NCBI RefSeq assembly: GCF_001679725.1 | Contig: NZ_CP016282.1 | Location: forward strand, 930,001-994,000 | Origin: Cryobacterium arcticum | Lineage (GTDB): Bacteria; Actinomycetota; Actinomycetes; Actinomycetales; Microbacteriaceae | DNA: 64,000 bases | Reading direction: 5' to 3' | Shown: piece by piece, positions 7,934-18,981 of the stretch | How positions within the stretch are numbered: the stretch's first letter is position 1 | Layout of the letters: the number at the start of each line of letters is the position of its first letter | Position numbers and translations under genes: made by a program | Notes under the pieces: generated by a model | The model's database searches: none | The model's input: the letters and a program-made list of their open reading frames with translations, nothing else | What the model was told of the DNA's origin: nothing

Positions 7934-8746
7934 CTGCTAGAAACCGCCGTAAACCTGCTCGTTCCGTTCGCGTCCGACGACGGTGAATTCCACGGTCCGA
8001 CGATCAACGAGTTCTTCCCGCCCGCGATCTTCTTCCCGGACACTCCGTTCGAGATGAACCGCATCATCCTCATCCGCTTCATCGCGGTTGCCGTGATGAT
8101 GCTGCTCTTCTGGGCCGGCACCCGTCGTATGAAGATCGTCCCGACCCGCCTTCAGAGCCTGGTCGAAATGGGCCTGGACCTCGTGCGCGTCAACATCGCG
8201 GAGGACCTGCTCGGCAAGAAGGACGGCAAGCGCTTCCTTCCGCTGATCACCACCATCTTCTTCATGGTTCTGTTCATGAACCTCACCGGTGTGATCCCGT
8301 TCCTGAACATCGCGGGAACCTCCGTCATCGGTGTCCCGCTGGTGCTCGCCCTGGTCGCCTACGCCGCGTTCCTCTACGCCGGCATCAAGAAGCACCCCGG
8401 CAAGTTCTTCCGCAACTCGCTCTTCCCGCCCGGCGTTCCCCCGGTGCTGTACATCATCGTCACGCCGATCGAGTTCGTGTCCACGTTCCTGATCCGCCCC
8501 GTCACGCTGACCCTGCGGCTCCTGATGAACATGGTCGTCGGCCACCTCCTGCTGGTGCTGTTCTTCGCGGCGACCCAGTTCTTCTTCTTCACCGCTGACG
8601 GCGGCTTCAAGCTGTTCGGTGTCGGTACCCTCGCGTTCGGATTCGTGTTCACGCTGTTCGAACTCTTGGTGGCGACGCTCCAGGCGTACGTCTTCGCATT
8701 GCTCACCGCTGTCTACATCCAGCTCGCGCTGGCTGACGAGCACTAA
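7934..8746 (+). CDS. atpB: F0F1 ATP synthase subunit a
   Basis: Subunit a forms the two half-channels that lead protons to the c-ring. The 270-residue product has about six membrane segments. The essential arginine is R195 in TLTLRLLMNMVVGH; the residues after it differ from the commoner LRLFxNMxAG form but the Arg is in place. The start is best placed at CTG 7934, giving MLETAVNLLVPFAS, because a good AGGAG site precedes it by 6 nt and family members begin with a similar sequence. The alternative in-frame ATG 7859 would add 25 unfamiliar residues. It is the first structural gene of atpBEFHAGDC. Confidence 0.93.
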   Translation: MLETAVNLLVPFASDDGEFHGPTINEFFPPAIFFPDTPFEMNRIILIRFIAVAVMMLLFWAGTRRMKIVPTRLQSLVEMGLDLVRVNIAEDLLGKKDGKRFLPLITTIFFMVLFMNLTGVIPFLNIAGTSVIGVPLVLALVAYAAFLYAGIKKHPGKFFRNSLFPPGVPPVLYIIVTPIEFVSTFLIRPVTLTLRLLMNMVVGHLLLVLFFAATQFFFFTADGGFKLFGVGTLAFGFVFTLFELLVATLQAYVFALLTAVYIQLALADEH

Positions 8747-9028
<282 letters not shown>

Positions 9029-9059
9029 TCCTCTTTTCTACAAATAGTTAGGAGGCACG

Positions 9060-9629
9060 ATGCTTCACTCAGTGATTGCAGCCGCCGCAGAAGCGGAAGA
9101 GGCGGTCAACCCGCTCATTCCCGCGATCTACGACATCATTTGGTCGTCCTTCGTCTTCGTCGTCATTCTCTTCTTCTTCTGGAAGCTCGTTCTTCCGCGG
9201 ATGCAGAAGCTCCTCGACGACCGCGCAGAGGCCATTGAAGGAAACATCGCGAAGGCCGACGAAGCCCAGCGCAAGGCGGAGGCTGCCCTCGAGCAGTACA
9301 CCGCCCAGCTCGCTGCGGCGCGCGTCGAAGCCGGCCAGATCCGTGAGCAGGCTCGCGCCGACGGTCAGCAGATCGTCGCCGAGCTTCGTGAGCAGGCGTC
9401 CAACGACGCCGCCCGGATCATGGCCACCGCCAAGACGCAGATCGAAGCAGAGCACCAGGCCGCCATCACCTCGCTTCGCAGCGAGGTCGGCACCCTGGCT
9501 CTCGACCTGGCCTCCGGTGTCATCGGTGAAAGCCTGGCCGACGACGCGCGCGCCAGCGCCATCGTCGACAGGTTCCTCGCCGACATCGAGTCCTCCGAGA
9601 ACACGGCCCCGTCGGCCGGAAAGCACTAG
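9060..9629 (+). CDS. atpF: F0F1 ATP synthase subunit b
   Basis: Subunit b is the peripheral stalk that holds the F1 head against rotation. The 189-residue protein has one N-terminal membrane segment (about residues 23-45, IIWSSFVFVVILFFFWKLVL) and a long charged, Ala/Glu/Gln-rich coiled coil (about 50-150). There is a single b gene here and no b-delta fusion, unlike mycobacteria. A strong TTAGGAGG ribosome-binding site precedes the ATG. The next gene, atpH, begins 4 bases after its stop. Confidence 0.96.
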   Translation: MLHSVIAAAAEAEEAVNPLIPAIYDIIWSSFVFVVILFFFWKLVLPRMQKLLDDRAEAIEGNIAKADEAQRKAEAALEQYTAQLAAARVEAGQIREQARADGQQIVAELREQASNDAARIMATAKTQIEAEHQAAITSLRSEVGTLALDLASGVIGESLADDARASAIVDRFLADIESSENTAPSAGKH

Positions 9630-9633
9630 ACAC

Positions 9634-10431
9634 ATGGGAAGCGCCACCAGAGAAGCCTTGGCCTCGTCGCGGACGGCCCTGGCCGCCCACGCCGACTCGG
9701 CCGATCTGGCGACGGGCGAAAGCCTGTTCGACGCCGGCCGGGTCATCGGCGACTCCTCTCAGCTGCTGGCCGCCATCGGCGACGCCTCAGCCGATGCGAC
9801 CGCCAAGACCGCACTGGTCAAGGCGGTCTTCGCTCCGACGCTGACGCCGGCAGCCCTCGAGCTGCTGCAGTCGGCAGCGGCAGCCCGCTGGTCGAGCCAC
9901 CAGGACCTGCTCGCAGGGATCGAAGAGCTCGGCCTGCGCGTGACCGCCGCGTCCGCTCCGGCGGACGTGTCGATCGATTCCGAGCTGTTCACCTTCGGCG
10001 CGGCGGTCTCCTCCGACGCCGAACTCGAACTGGCGCTGACCAGCAAGCTCACGCCGGCTGCGGCCAAGCTGAGCCTCGTCGACGCGCTGCTCTCCGGCAA
10101 GGCGAGCGCGCAGACCCTCGTCATCGTGCGTCACCTCGTGCAGCAGCCCCGCGGCCGCCGCATCGGTGAACTGCTCGGCGACGCCGCCGCGATCGTGGCC
10201 GACCAGGCCGACACCATCATCGCCACCGTCATCTCCGCGACGCCGTTGCACAGCACTCAGCTGGACCGGCTCGCGAAGACCCTCTCGGTTCGATACGGCC
10301 GCAACCTCACCATCAATCAGGTCATCGACGCATCCGTCGTCGGCGGCCTGAAAGTACAGATCGGCGATGACGTCATCGACGGCAGCATCGCCACCCGTCT
10401 CAAGGACTTGAGACTGCAGCTTGCTGGGTAA
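9634..10431 (+). CDS. atpH: F0F1 ATP synthase subunit delta
   Basis: Subunit delta connects the b stalk to the top of the alpha/beta ring. The 265-residue form is longer than the roughly 180 residues of E. coli delta but is the usual size in Micrococcales. The C-terminal end (TRLKDLRLQLAG) corresponds to the conserved delta C-terminus. ATG 9634, just after the atpF stop, is the only start giving the known MGSATREAL-type N-terminus. Its stop codon lies inside the stem of an intercistronic hairpin preceding atpA. Confidence 0.93.
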   Translation: MGSATREALASSRTALAAHADSADLATGESLFDAGRVIGDSSQLLAAIGDASADATAKTALVKAVFAPTLTPAALELLQSAAAARWSSHQDLLAGIEELGLRVTAASAPADVSIDSELFTFGAAVSSDAELELALTSKLTPAAAKLSLVDALLSGKASAQTLVIVRHLVQQPRGRRIGELLGDAAAIVADQADTIIATVISATPLHSTQLDRLAKTLSVRYGRNLTINQVIDASVVGGLKVQIGDDVIDGSIATRLKDLRLQLAG

Positions 10432-10446
10432 CCTTCGGGTTCCCAG
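10424..10446 (+). other. UUCG-loop hairpin at the atpH-atpA junction
   Basis: CTGGG (10424-10428) pairs with CCCAG (10442-10446), and AACC (10430-10433) pairs with GGTT (10438-10441) around a TTCG tetraloop closed by C-G; one T is bulged. The atpH stop codon is within the stem. No T-run follows, so it is more likely an RNA-stability or translation element than a terminator. Confidence 0.55.
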
Positions 10447-10515
10447 AACACACAAACCTCGAGACGGTAACGTGTCGAAAAGACAAAGCCTGTACTGCTG
10501 TACAGAAAAGGGAAG

Positions 10516-12156
10516 ATGATGGCAGAACTAACGATCAGCCCCGATGAGATCCGTGACGCTCTCCAGGACTTCGTCAAGTCCTACGAGCCGAACAAGACCG
10601 CAACGACCGAGGTCGGCTACGTCACCACCGCGGGCGATGGCATCGCCCACGTTGAGGGTCTCCCCGGCGTCATGGCCAACGAACTCATCAAGTTCGCCGA
10701 CGGCACCCTGGGCCTCGCGCTGAACCTCGACGAAGACGAGATCGGTGTTGTCGTCCTCGGCGAGTTCGCCGGCATCGTCGAAGGCATGGAGGTGTACCGC
10801 ACCGGCGAGGTCCTCTCCGTACCCGTCGGCGATGGCTACCTCGGCCGCGTCGTCGACCCGCTCGGCGCCCCGATCGACGGTCTCGGCGAGATCAAGACCG
10901 AAGGCCGCCGCGCTCTCGAGCTGCAGGCGCCCGGCGTCATGCACCGCAAGAGCGTGCACGAGCCGATGCAGACCGGCATCAAGGCCATCGACGCCATGAT
11001 CCCGATCGGCCGCGGCCAGCGCCAGCTGATCATCGGTGACCGCCAGACCGGCAAGACCGCCATCGCGGTGGACACCATCATCAACCAGAAGGCCAACTGG
11101 GAGTCCGGCGACACCAACAAGCAGGTTCGCTGCATCTACGTCGCCATCGGCCAGAAGGGCTCCACCATCGCTTCGGTGAAGGGTGCGCTCGAGGACGCCG
11201 GAGCGATGGAGTACACGACCATCGTCGCCGCTCCCGCGTCCGACCCGGCCGGCTTCAAGTACCTCGCCCCGTACACCGGTTCGGCCATCGGCCAGCACTG
11301 GATGTACGCCGGCAAGCACGTCCTCATCATCTTCGACGACCTGTCCAAGCAGGCCGAGGCCTACCGTGCCGTGTCGCTGCTGCTGCGTCGCCCGCCGGGA
11401 CGCGAAGCGTACCCCGGCGACGTGTTCTACCTACACTCCCGCCTGCTGGAGCGTTGCGCCAAGCTCTCCGACGAGCTCGGTGCCGGATCGATGACCGGCC
11501 TGCCGATCATCGAGACCAAGGCCAACGACGTCGCAGCGTACATCCCGACCAACGTGATCTCGATCACCGACGGCCAGATCTTCCTGCAGTCCGACCTCTT
11601 CAACGCCAACCAGCGCCCCGCTGTCGACGTGGGAATCTCGGTCTCCCGAGTCGGTGGTGACGCGCAGGTCAAGTCGATCAAGAAGGTCTCCGGTACCCTC
11701 AAGCTCGAACTGGCCCAGTACCGCTCGCTCGAGGCGTTCTCCATGTTCGCCTCCGACCTCGACCCGGCCAGCCGTCGCCAGCTTGCTCGCGGCGCCCGCC
11801 TGACCGAGCTGCTCAAGCAGCCGCAGTACTCGCCGTACCCCGTCGAAGACCAGGTCGTCTCGATCTGGGCCGGCACCAACGGCAAGCTCGACGAGGTTCC
11901 CCTCGAAGACATCCTGCGTTTCGAGCGCGAACTGCTCGACTACCTGGGCCGCAACACGGGCATCCTCACCACCCTGCGCGAGACCAACGTGCTCTCGGAC
12001 GACACCGTCACCGAGCTCACCGCGGCCGTCGACACCTTCAAGCGCGAATTCCAGACCGGTGAGGGCAAGGCACTCGCCTCCGTCGGCCGCGAAGAGTTCG
12101 TCGCCACCAAGGCGGAAGACGTCAACCAGGAAAAGATCGTCAAGCACAAGCGCTAG
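10516..12156 (+). CDS. atpA: F0F1 ATP synthase subunit alpha
   Basis: Alpha is the regulatory nucleotide-binding subunit of the alpha3beta3 catalytic head. The 546-residue protein has the beta-barrel N-domain, the P-loop [10 protein letters not shown], the ALPHA/BETA signature [14 protein letters not shown] and a helical C-domain with a charged tail ([13 protein letters not shown]). Two consecutive ATG codons (10516, 10519) follow an AAGGGAAG site; either may be used. It is separated from atpH by an 84-base gap containing a hairpin, and from atpG by an 86-base gap with a second one. Codon use is very strongly C-ending, as expected of a highly expressed gene. Confidence 0.97.
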   Translation: MMAELTISPDEIRDALQDFVKSYEPNKTATTEVGYVTTAGDGIAHVEGLPGVMANELIKFADGTLGLALNLDEDEIGVVVLGEFAGIVEGMEVYRTGEVLSVPVGDGYLGRVVDPLGAPIDGLGEIKTEGRRALELQAPGVMHRKSVHEPMQTGIKAIDAMIPIGRGQRQLIIGDRQTGKTAIAVDTIINQKANWESGDTNKQVRCIYVAIGQKGSTIASVKGALEDAGAMEYTTIVAAPASDPAGFKYLAPYTGSAIGQHWMYAGKHVLIIFDDLSKQAEAYRAVSLLLRRPPGREAYPGDVFYLHSRLLERCAKLSDELGAGSMTGLPIIETKANDVAAYIPTNVISITDGQIFLQSDLFNANQRPAVDVGISVSRVGGDAQVKSIKKVSGTLKLELAQYRSLEAFSMFASDLDPASRRQLARGARLTELLKQPQYSPYPVEDQVVSIWAGTNGKLDEVPLEDILRFERELLDYLGRNTGILTTLRETNVLSDDTVTELTAAVDTFKREFQTGEGKALASVGREEFVATKAEDVNQEKIVKHKR

Positions 12157-12165
12157 CCGCTGTAC

Positions 12166-12194
12166 GGTCCGCGCCTCCCCAGGAGGCGCGGACC
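12166..12194 (+). other. 13-bp perfect hairpin in the atpA-atpG gap
   Basis: GGTCCGCGCCTCC (12166-12178) and GGAGGCGCGGACC (12182-12194) are perfect inverted repeats with a 3-nt loop. There is no T-run, so it is not a classical terminator. It starts 10 bases after the atpA stop and could protect the atpA mRNA 3' end or lower expression of the following genes. Confidence 0.7.
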
Positions 12195-12242
12195 GATGCT
12201 CGACACCCACCGACACGACAGACAAGTAAGCACAGGAGACAC

Positions 12243-13145
12243 ATGGGAGCGCAACTTCGGGTCTACCGGCAGAAGATCAAATCTGCCCAGACGACCAAGA
12301 AGATCACTCGGGCCATGGAGCTGATCTCCGCCTCGCGCATCCAGAAGGCGCAGGCGAGGGTTGCTGCGTCCACCCCGTATTCGCGCGCGATCACGCGCGC
12401 CGTTTCAGCCGTCGCCACCTACTCGAACATCGAGCACGTGCTGACGACCGAGCCGGAGACCATCAACCGCGCCGCGGTCGTCATCTTCGCCTCGGACCGC
12501 GGTCTGGCCGGAGCATTCAGCTCCCAGGTCCTCCGTGAGGCCGAGCAGCTCACCGAGCTGCTGCGCAGTCAGGGCAAGGACGTCGTCTACTACCTCGTCG
12601 GCCGCAAGGCGCTCGCGTACTTCAGCTTCCGCCGTCGTGTCTCGGAGCGATCCTGGACCGGCGCCACCGACCAGCCCGTGTTCGACACGGCGCAGGAGAT
12701 CGGCGAGGCCCTTCTCGAGGCGTTCCTCCGCGGAGCCGACGACGGTGGCGTGGACGAGATCCACATCGTCTACAACCGCTTCGTCAGCATGGTCACCCAG
12801 GTGCCCGAGGTTGTTCGTCTGCTGCCGCTCGAGGTCGTCGAAGGCGAAGAAGCCCCCGAGGCCGCCAACGTGCTGCCGCTCTACGAATTCGAGCCTGAGG
12901 CCGAGACCGTTCTCGACGCCCTGCTGCCGGTGTACATCGAAAGCCGCATCTTCAACGCCATGTTGCAGTCCGCCGCTTCCGAGCACGCCAGCCGCCAGAA
13001 GGCGATGAAGTCGGCCAGTGACAACGCCGACAAGCTCATCAAGGACTTTACGCGGCTGTCGAACAACGCGCGTCAGACCGAGATCACGCAGCAGATTTCC
13101 GAGATCGTGGGTGGAGCCGACGCGCTCTCATCCGCCAAGAACTAA
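12243..13145 (+). CDS. atpG: F0F1 ATP synthase subunit gamma
   Basis: Gamma is the central rotor shaft joining the c-ring to the catalytic head. The 300-residue protein shows the N-terminal coiled-coil helix ([20 protein letters not shown] then [16 protein letters not shown]), and the C-terminal helix containing the conserved [18 protein letters not shown] and [19 protein letters not shown]. The sequence [15 protein letters not shown] is the conserved Rossmann-like segment. GGAGAC lies just upstream of the ATG. Only one gamma is made per three alpha subunits, which makes the hairpin immediately upstream noteworthy. Confidence 0.97.
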   Translation: MGAQLRVYRQKIKSAQTTKKITRAMELISASRIQKAQARVAASTPYSRAITRAVSAVATYSNIEHVLTTEPETINRAAVVIFASDRGLAGAFSSQVLREAEQLTELLRSQGKDVVYYLVGRKALAYFSFRRRVSERSWTGATDQPVFDTAQEIGEALLEAFLRGADDGGVDEIHIVYNRFVSMVTQVPEVVRLLPLEVVEGEEAPEAANVLPLYEFEPEAETVLDALLPVYIESRIFNAMLQSAASEHASRQKAMKSASDNADKLIKDFTRLSNNARQTEITQQISEIVGGADALSSAKN

Positions 13146-14627
<1,482 letters not shown>

Positions 14628-14629
14628 GC

Positions 14630-14896
14630 ATGGCTTCGGCTCCGCTTTCCGTGAGTGTCGTCTCGGCGGACCAGCAGGTCTGGTCCGGCGAGGCCACCAT
14701 GGTCGTGGCGCGCACCGTGGAAGGCGAGATCGGTATTCTCGCCGGCCACGAGCCGTTGCTGGCCATCCTGTCCAGCGGTGAGGTGCGCCTGACCCTGCTG
14801 GACGGCACCAAGGTCGTCGCCGAGGCGGCCGACGGGTTCCTCTCGGTCGAGAACGACACCATCACCATCGTGGCCCGCAAGGCCGCACTCGTTTAG
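14630..14896 (+). CDS. atpC: F0F1 ATP synthase subunit epsilon (short form)
   Basis: Epsilon sits at the base of gamma. At 88 residues this protein contains only the N-terminal beta-sandwich (LSVSVVSADQQVWSGEATMV to TITIVARKAALV) and ends where the C-terminal helical hairpin of longer homologues (about 130-140 residues) would begin. That hairpin is the part that inhibits ATP hydrolysis, so epsilon-type inhibition should be absent. The ATG, 2 bases after the atpD stop, is the only start giving the expected N-terminus. Similar short forms occur in related actinobacteria, so I read it as lineage-typical rather than damaged. Confidence 0.93.
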   Translation: MASAPLSVSVVSADQQVWSGEATMVVARTVEGEIGILAGHEPLLAILSSGEVRLTLLDGTKVVAEAADGFLSVENDTITIVARKAALV

Positions 14897-14916
14897 GAAC
14901 TGCCCGCTAGGACACT

Positions 14917-15669
14917 GTGTTTGTATTGCTACCGCCGTCGGAGACGAAACGCTCCGGCGGCGGTTTTGCGTCCCTGGACATCGAATCCCTGGCCTTCCCG
15001 GAACTGACCGGGCGCCGGCGCACGCTGGTCACCGCGGTGACGAAGCTGGCCGCTGACCCGGATGCGACGGTCCGGGCACTCAAGCTCGGCCGCACCCAAC
15101 TGGCTGAGGTGGAGCGCAATGCCACCGTCGTCTCCTCCCCGACGACCCCGGTGATCGACCGGTACACCGGAGTGCTCTACGACGCCCTCGCCGCCGACAC
15201 CCTGTCGGCCGAGGCTCGCGCCTTCGCCGGGCGGCACCTGCTCGTGCACTCCGCGCTGCTCGGGCCCGTTGCCGGCCTCGACCTGGTGCCCGCGTACCGC
15301 CTCTCGCACGATTCCAGGCTGCCCGCGCTGCCGCTGAAGAAGCACTGGGCCGTCGACGTGTCCGCCGTGCTCGAGGTGACGGAGGGGCTGCTGCTCGACC
15401 TGCGCTCAGAGGGCTACGTCGGGCTGGGCTCCGCGGCGGCCCATCCGCAGCGGCACTTCCTGCGCGTGGTCACCGCGGGCGCCGACGGGCGGACCCGGGC
15501 GCTCAATCACTTCAACAAGAAGGCGAAGGGCGAATTCACCCGAGCCCTGCTCGAGAACGGCCGGGACTTCCAGACTGTCGACGAGCTCCTCGGCTGGGCC
15601 CCGACCGCCGGCCTCACCCTCCGGCACGGCGCCGCCGGAGAACTCGAACTGGTCGTGAACTCGCACGCC

Positions 15670-15672
<3 letters not shown>
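14917..15672 (+). CDS. yaaA: YaaA family peroxide-response protein
   Basis: YaaA (DUF328/UPF0246) proteins lower intracellular free iron and protect DNA under peroxide stress in E. coli; the biochemical activity is a DNA-binding fold without a clear enzyme role. The 251-residue protein begins MFVLLPPSETKRSGGG, the family signature, and has the later conserved segments TPVIDRYTGVLYDAL and HFNKKAKGEFTRALLENG. GTG 14917 gives this N-terminus. It follows atpC by 20 bases and may be read through from the atp operon. Its TAG stop forms the first half of the candidate mdh -10 box. Confidence 0.92.
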
Positions 15673-17275
<1,603 letters not shown>

Positions 17276-17279
<4 letters not shown>

Positions 17280-17785
17280 CCGACGTACTCGATGCTCTCG
17301 TGCCGCAGCAGCCACTGCTTGGTGGGGATGCCCTCGCCGGCGCTGAAGCCGGTGATGCGTCCGTTGGAGGCGAGCACGCGGTGGCAGCCGACCAGGATCG
17401 GCGCCGGATTGGCACCGACGGCGCCACCGATGGCGCGGCCGGCTCCGCACTTGCCGATCGACCGGCCCAGCTCGCCATAGGAGAGGTGCGCGCCGAACGG
17501 GATCGCGGCCAACCCGGCCCAGACGCTCCGCTGGAACTCGGTGCCGCGGGACAGCCGCACGGGCACGTCGAAGTCGGTCCGCTCGCCCGCGAAGTACTCG
17601 GTGAGCTGTGCGGCCGCCTGGCGCAGCAATGGGTTGGGGGACTCGGGGAGGCCCTCGAAGGGCAGGTGGCCGTTCCGGATGATGGCCAACGACCAGACCT
17701 CGCGGTCGTCGCCGGTGAGCTCGAGGTCGCCGAGCGGACTCGAGAGGCGAATCAGGTTCGGGGGAAGGGGGCTTGGGCTGCTCAT
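17276..17785 (-). CDS. ogt: Methylated-DNA--protein-cysteine methyltransferase
   Basis: This suicide enzyme removes the methyl group from O6-methylguanine onto its own cysteine. The 169-residue single-domain protein has the active-site cysteine C134 in LVGCHRVLASNGRITGFSAG; the residue before Cys is Gly instead of the commoner Pro, a variant found in other family members. The DNA-binding helix region FQRSVWAGLAAIPFGAHLSYGEL and the Asn hinge GANPAPI are present. The ATG has a TACAGT box exactly 6 nt upstream and no ribosome-binding site. Coupled to tag downstream. Confidence 0.93.
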
Positions 17786-17791
17786 ACTGCG

Positions 17792-17797
17792 ACTGTA
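17792..17797 (-). promoter_or_regulatory. Candidate -10 box for ogt-tag (leaderless)
   Basis: On the minus strand TACAGT is followed by 6 nt and then the ogt ATG. No Shine-Dalgarno sequence fits in the gap. Confidence 0.5.
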
Positions 17798-17906
17798 GTC
17801 GGCGGGCCCGGGCGGAACCGGCGGATTTCGGACACTGGAATATCCGGCCGCACCGCGGCCTGTGGAGGAGGGGCGGAAGGCCCGTCATTCTGGCGCTGGA
17901 GAGGAA

Positions 17907-17912
17907 TAGTCT
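17907..17912 (+). promoter_or_regulatory. Candidate -10 box for the aldo/keto reductase (leaderless)
   Basis: TAGTCT ends exactly 6 nt before ATG 17919. The GGAG in between is too close to the ATG to work as a ribosome-binding site. Confidence 0.5.
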
Positions 17913-17918
17913 GGAGCA

Positions 17919-18881
17919 ATGGCTCAGATCGACTATCGCACCCTCGGCAACTCCGGACTCGTCGTTTCGACGATCGGACTCGGCTGCAACAACTTCGGGC
18001 GGACCGGCACCACCACCGAGACCCAGGCGGGCACATCCCTGGTCATCGACGCTGCCATCGACACCGGGGTCACCCTCTTCGACACCGCGGACATCTACGG
18101 CGCCGAGCGGGGCCTCAGCGAGACCCTGATGGGGCACGCGCTGCGCGGCAAACGCGATCAGATCGTGCTGGCCACCAAGTTCGGCATGGACATGAGCGGT
18201 GCGAACGGGCCGGACTGGGACGCCCGCGGCTCCCGCCGCTACATCCGCCTGGCCGTCGAGGCGTCGCTGACCCGGCTGCAGACCGACTGGATCGACCTGT
18301 ACCAGCTGCACCGGCCCGACCCCAACACGCCCATCGAGGAGACCCTGTCGGTGCTCGACGACCTCATTCGCGAGGGCAAGATCCGCTACATCGGCCACTC
18401 CAACCTGGCCGGCTGGCAGATCGCCGAGGCCGAGTTCACCGCCAGGATCGGTGGGCATCCGGCGTTCATCTCGGCGCAGAACGAGTACAGCCTGCTCGTG
18501 CGCGAAGCCGAGGAGGAAGTGCTGCCCGCCGTGAACGCCTACGGCCTGGGCTTCCTGCCGTTCTTCCCGCTCTACAACGGGCTGTTCACCGGCAAGTTCA
18601 ACCGCGACGGCGGACCGGCCGACAGCAGGATTATGATGGTGCGCCGGCACCTGCTCGACGACGCCCCCTGGGACACCATCGAGCGCTACCAGCAGTTCTG
18701 CGACGACCGCGGCGTCACCATGCTCGGCGCGACGCTGGCCTGGTTGCTGGCGCAGCCCGGCCTCACGAGCGTGATCGCCGGGGCCACCAAACCCGACCAG
18801 ATCGTGCAGAACGCCGAGGCCGCCACCAGCTGGCGGCCCACCGCCGAGGACGTCGCCTACATCTCGGCCCTCTTCGCCTGA
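17919..18881 (+). CDS. Aldo/keto reductase
   Basis: This 320-residue NADPH-dependent oxidoreductase has a (beta/alpha)8 barrel. The catalytic tetrad is visible as Asp and Tyr in LFDTADIYGAERGLSE, Lys in VLATKFGMDM and His in LYQLHRPDPNTPIEE. The C-terminal SVIAGATKPDQIVQNAEA binds the cofactor phosphate. It is close to the YajO/voltage-gated channel beta-subunit-like branch. The physiological substrate is unknown. It is followed by 27 bases and then a 16-bp tandem repeat before the ABC exporter. Confidence 0.93.
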   Translation: MAQIDYRTLGNSGLVVSTIGLGCNNFGRTGTTTETQAGTSLVIDAAIDTGVTLFDTADIYGAERGLSETLMGHALRGKRDQIVLATKFGMDMSGANGPDWDARGSRRYIRLAVEASLTRLQTDWIDLYQLHRPDPNTPIEETLSVLDDLIREGKIRYIGHSNLAGWQIAEAEFTARIGGHPAFISAQNEYSLLVREAEEEVLPAVNAYGLGFLPFFPLYNGLFTGKFNRDGGPADSRIMMVRRHLLDDAPWDTIERYQQFCDDRGVTMLGATLAWLLAQPGLTSVIAGATKPDQIVQNAEAATSWRPTAEDVAYISALFA

Positions 18882-18908
18882 CCTGTCCCCACCCCGCTTC
18901 ACCCCGAC

Positions 18909-18972
18909 GCTCCACCCACATCTCGCTCCACCCACACTGCGCTCCACCCACACTGCGCTCCACCCACACCAA
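18909..18972 (+). repeat. Four tandem copies of a 16-bp repeat upstream of the ABC exporter
   Basis: GCTCCACCCACACTGC is repeated at 18909, 18925, 18941 and 18957. Copies 2 and 3 are identical; copies 1 and 4 differ only in the last four bases. The array ends about 10 bases before ATG 18982 and takes up most of the 100-base intergenic gap. It is almost free of G on the plus strand apart from the unit ends, so the RNA would be unstructured. Confidence 0.85.
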
Positions 18973-18981
18973 GGACACCGG

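Noticed and set aside
7828-7986. A 52-codon ORF starting ATG 7828 just before and overlapping atpB
   Set aside because: It is Arg-rich with shadow-like composition, has no ribosome-binding site, and overlaps the start of atpB in another frame.
18909-18972. Possible CRISPR array
   Set aside because: The 16-bp units are contiguous with no spacers, and no cas genes are present.
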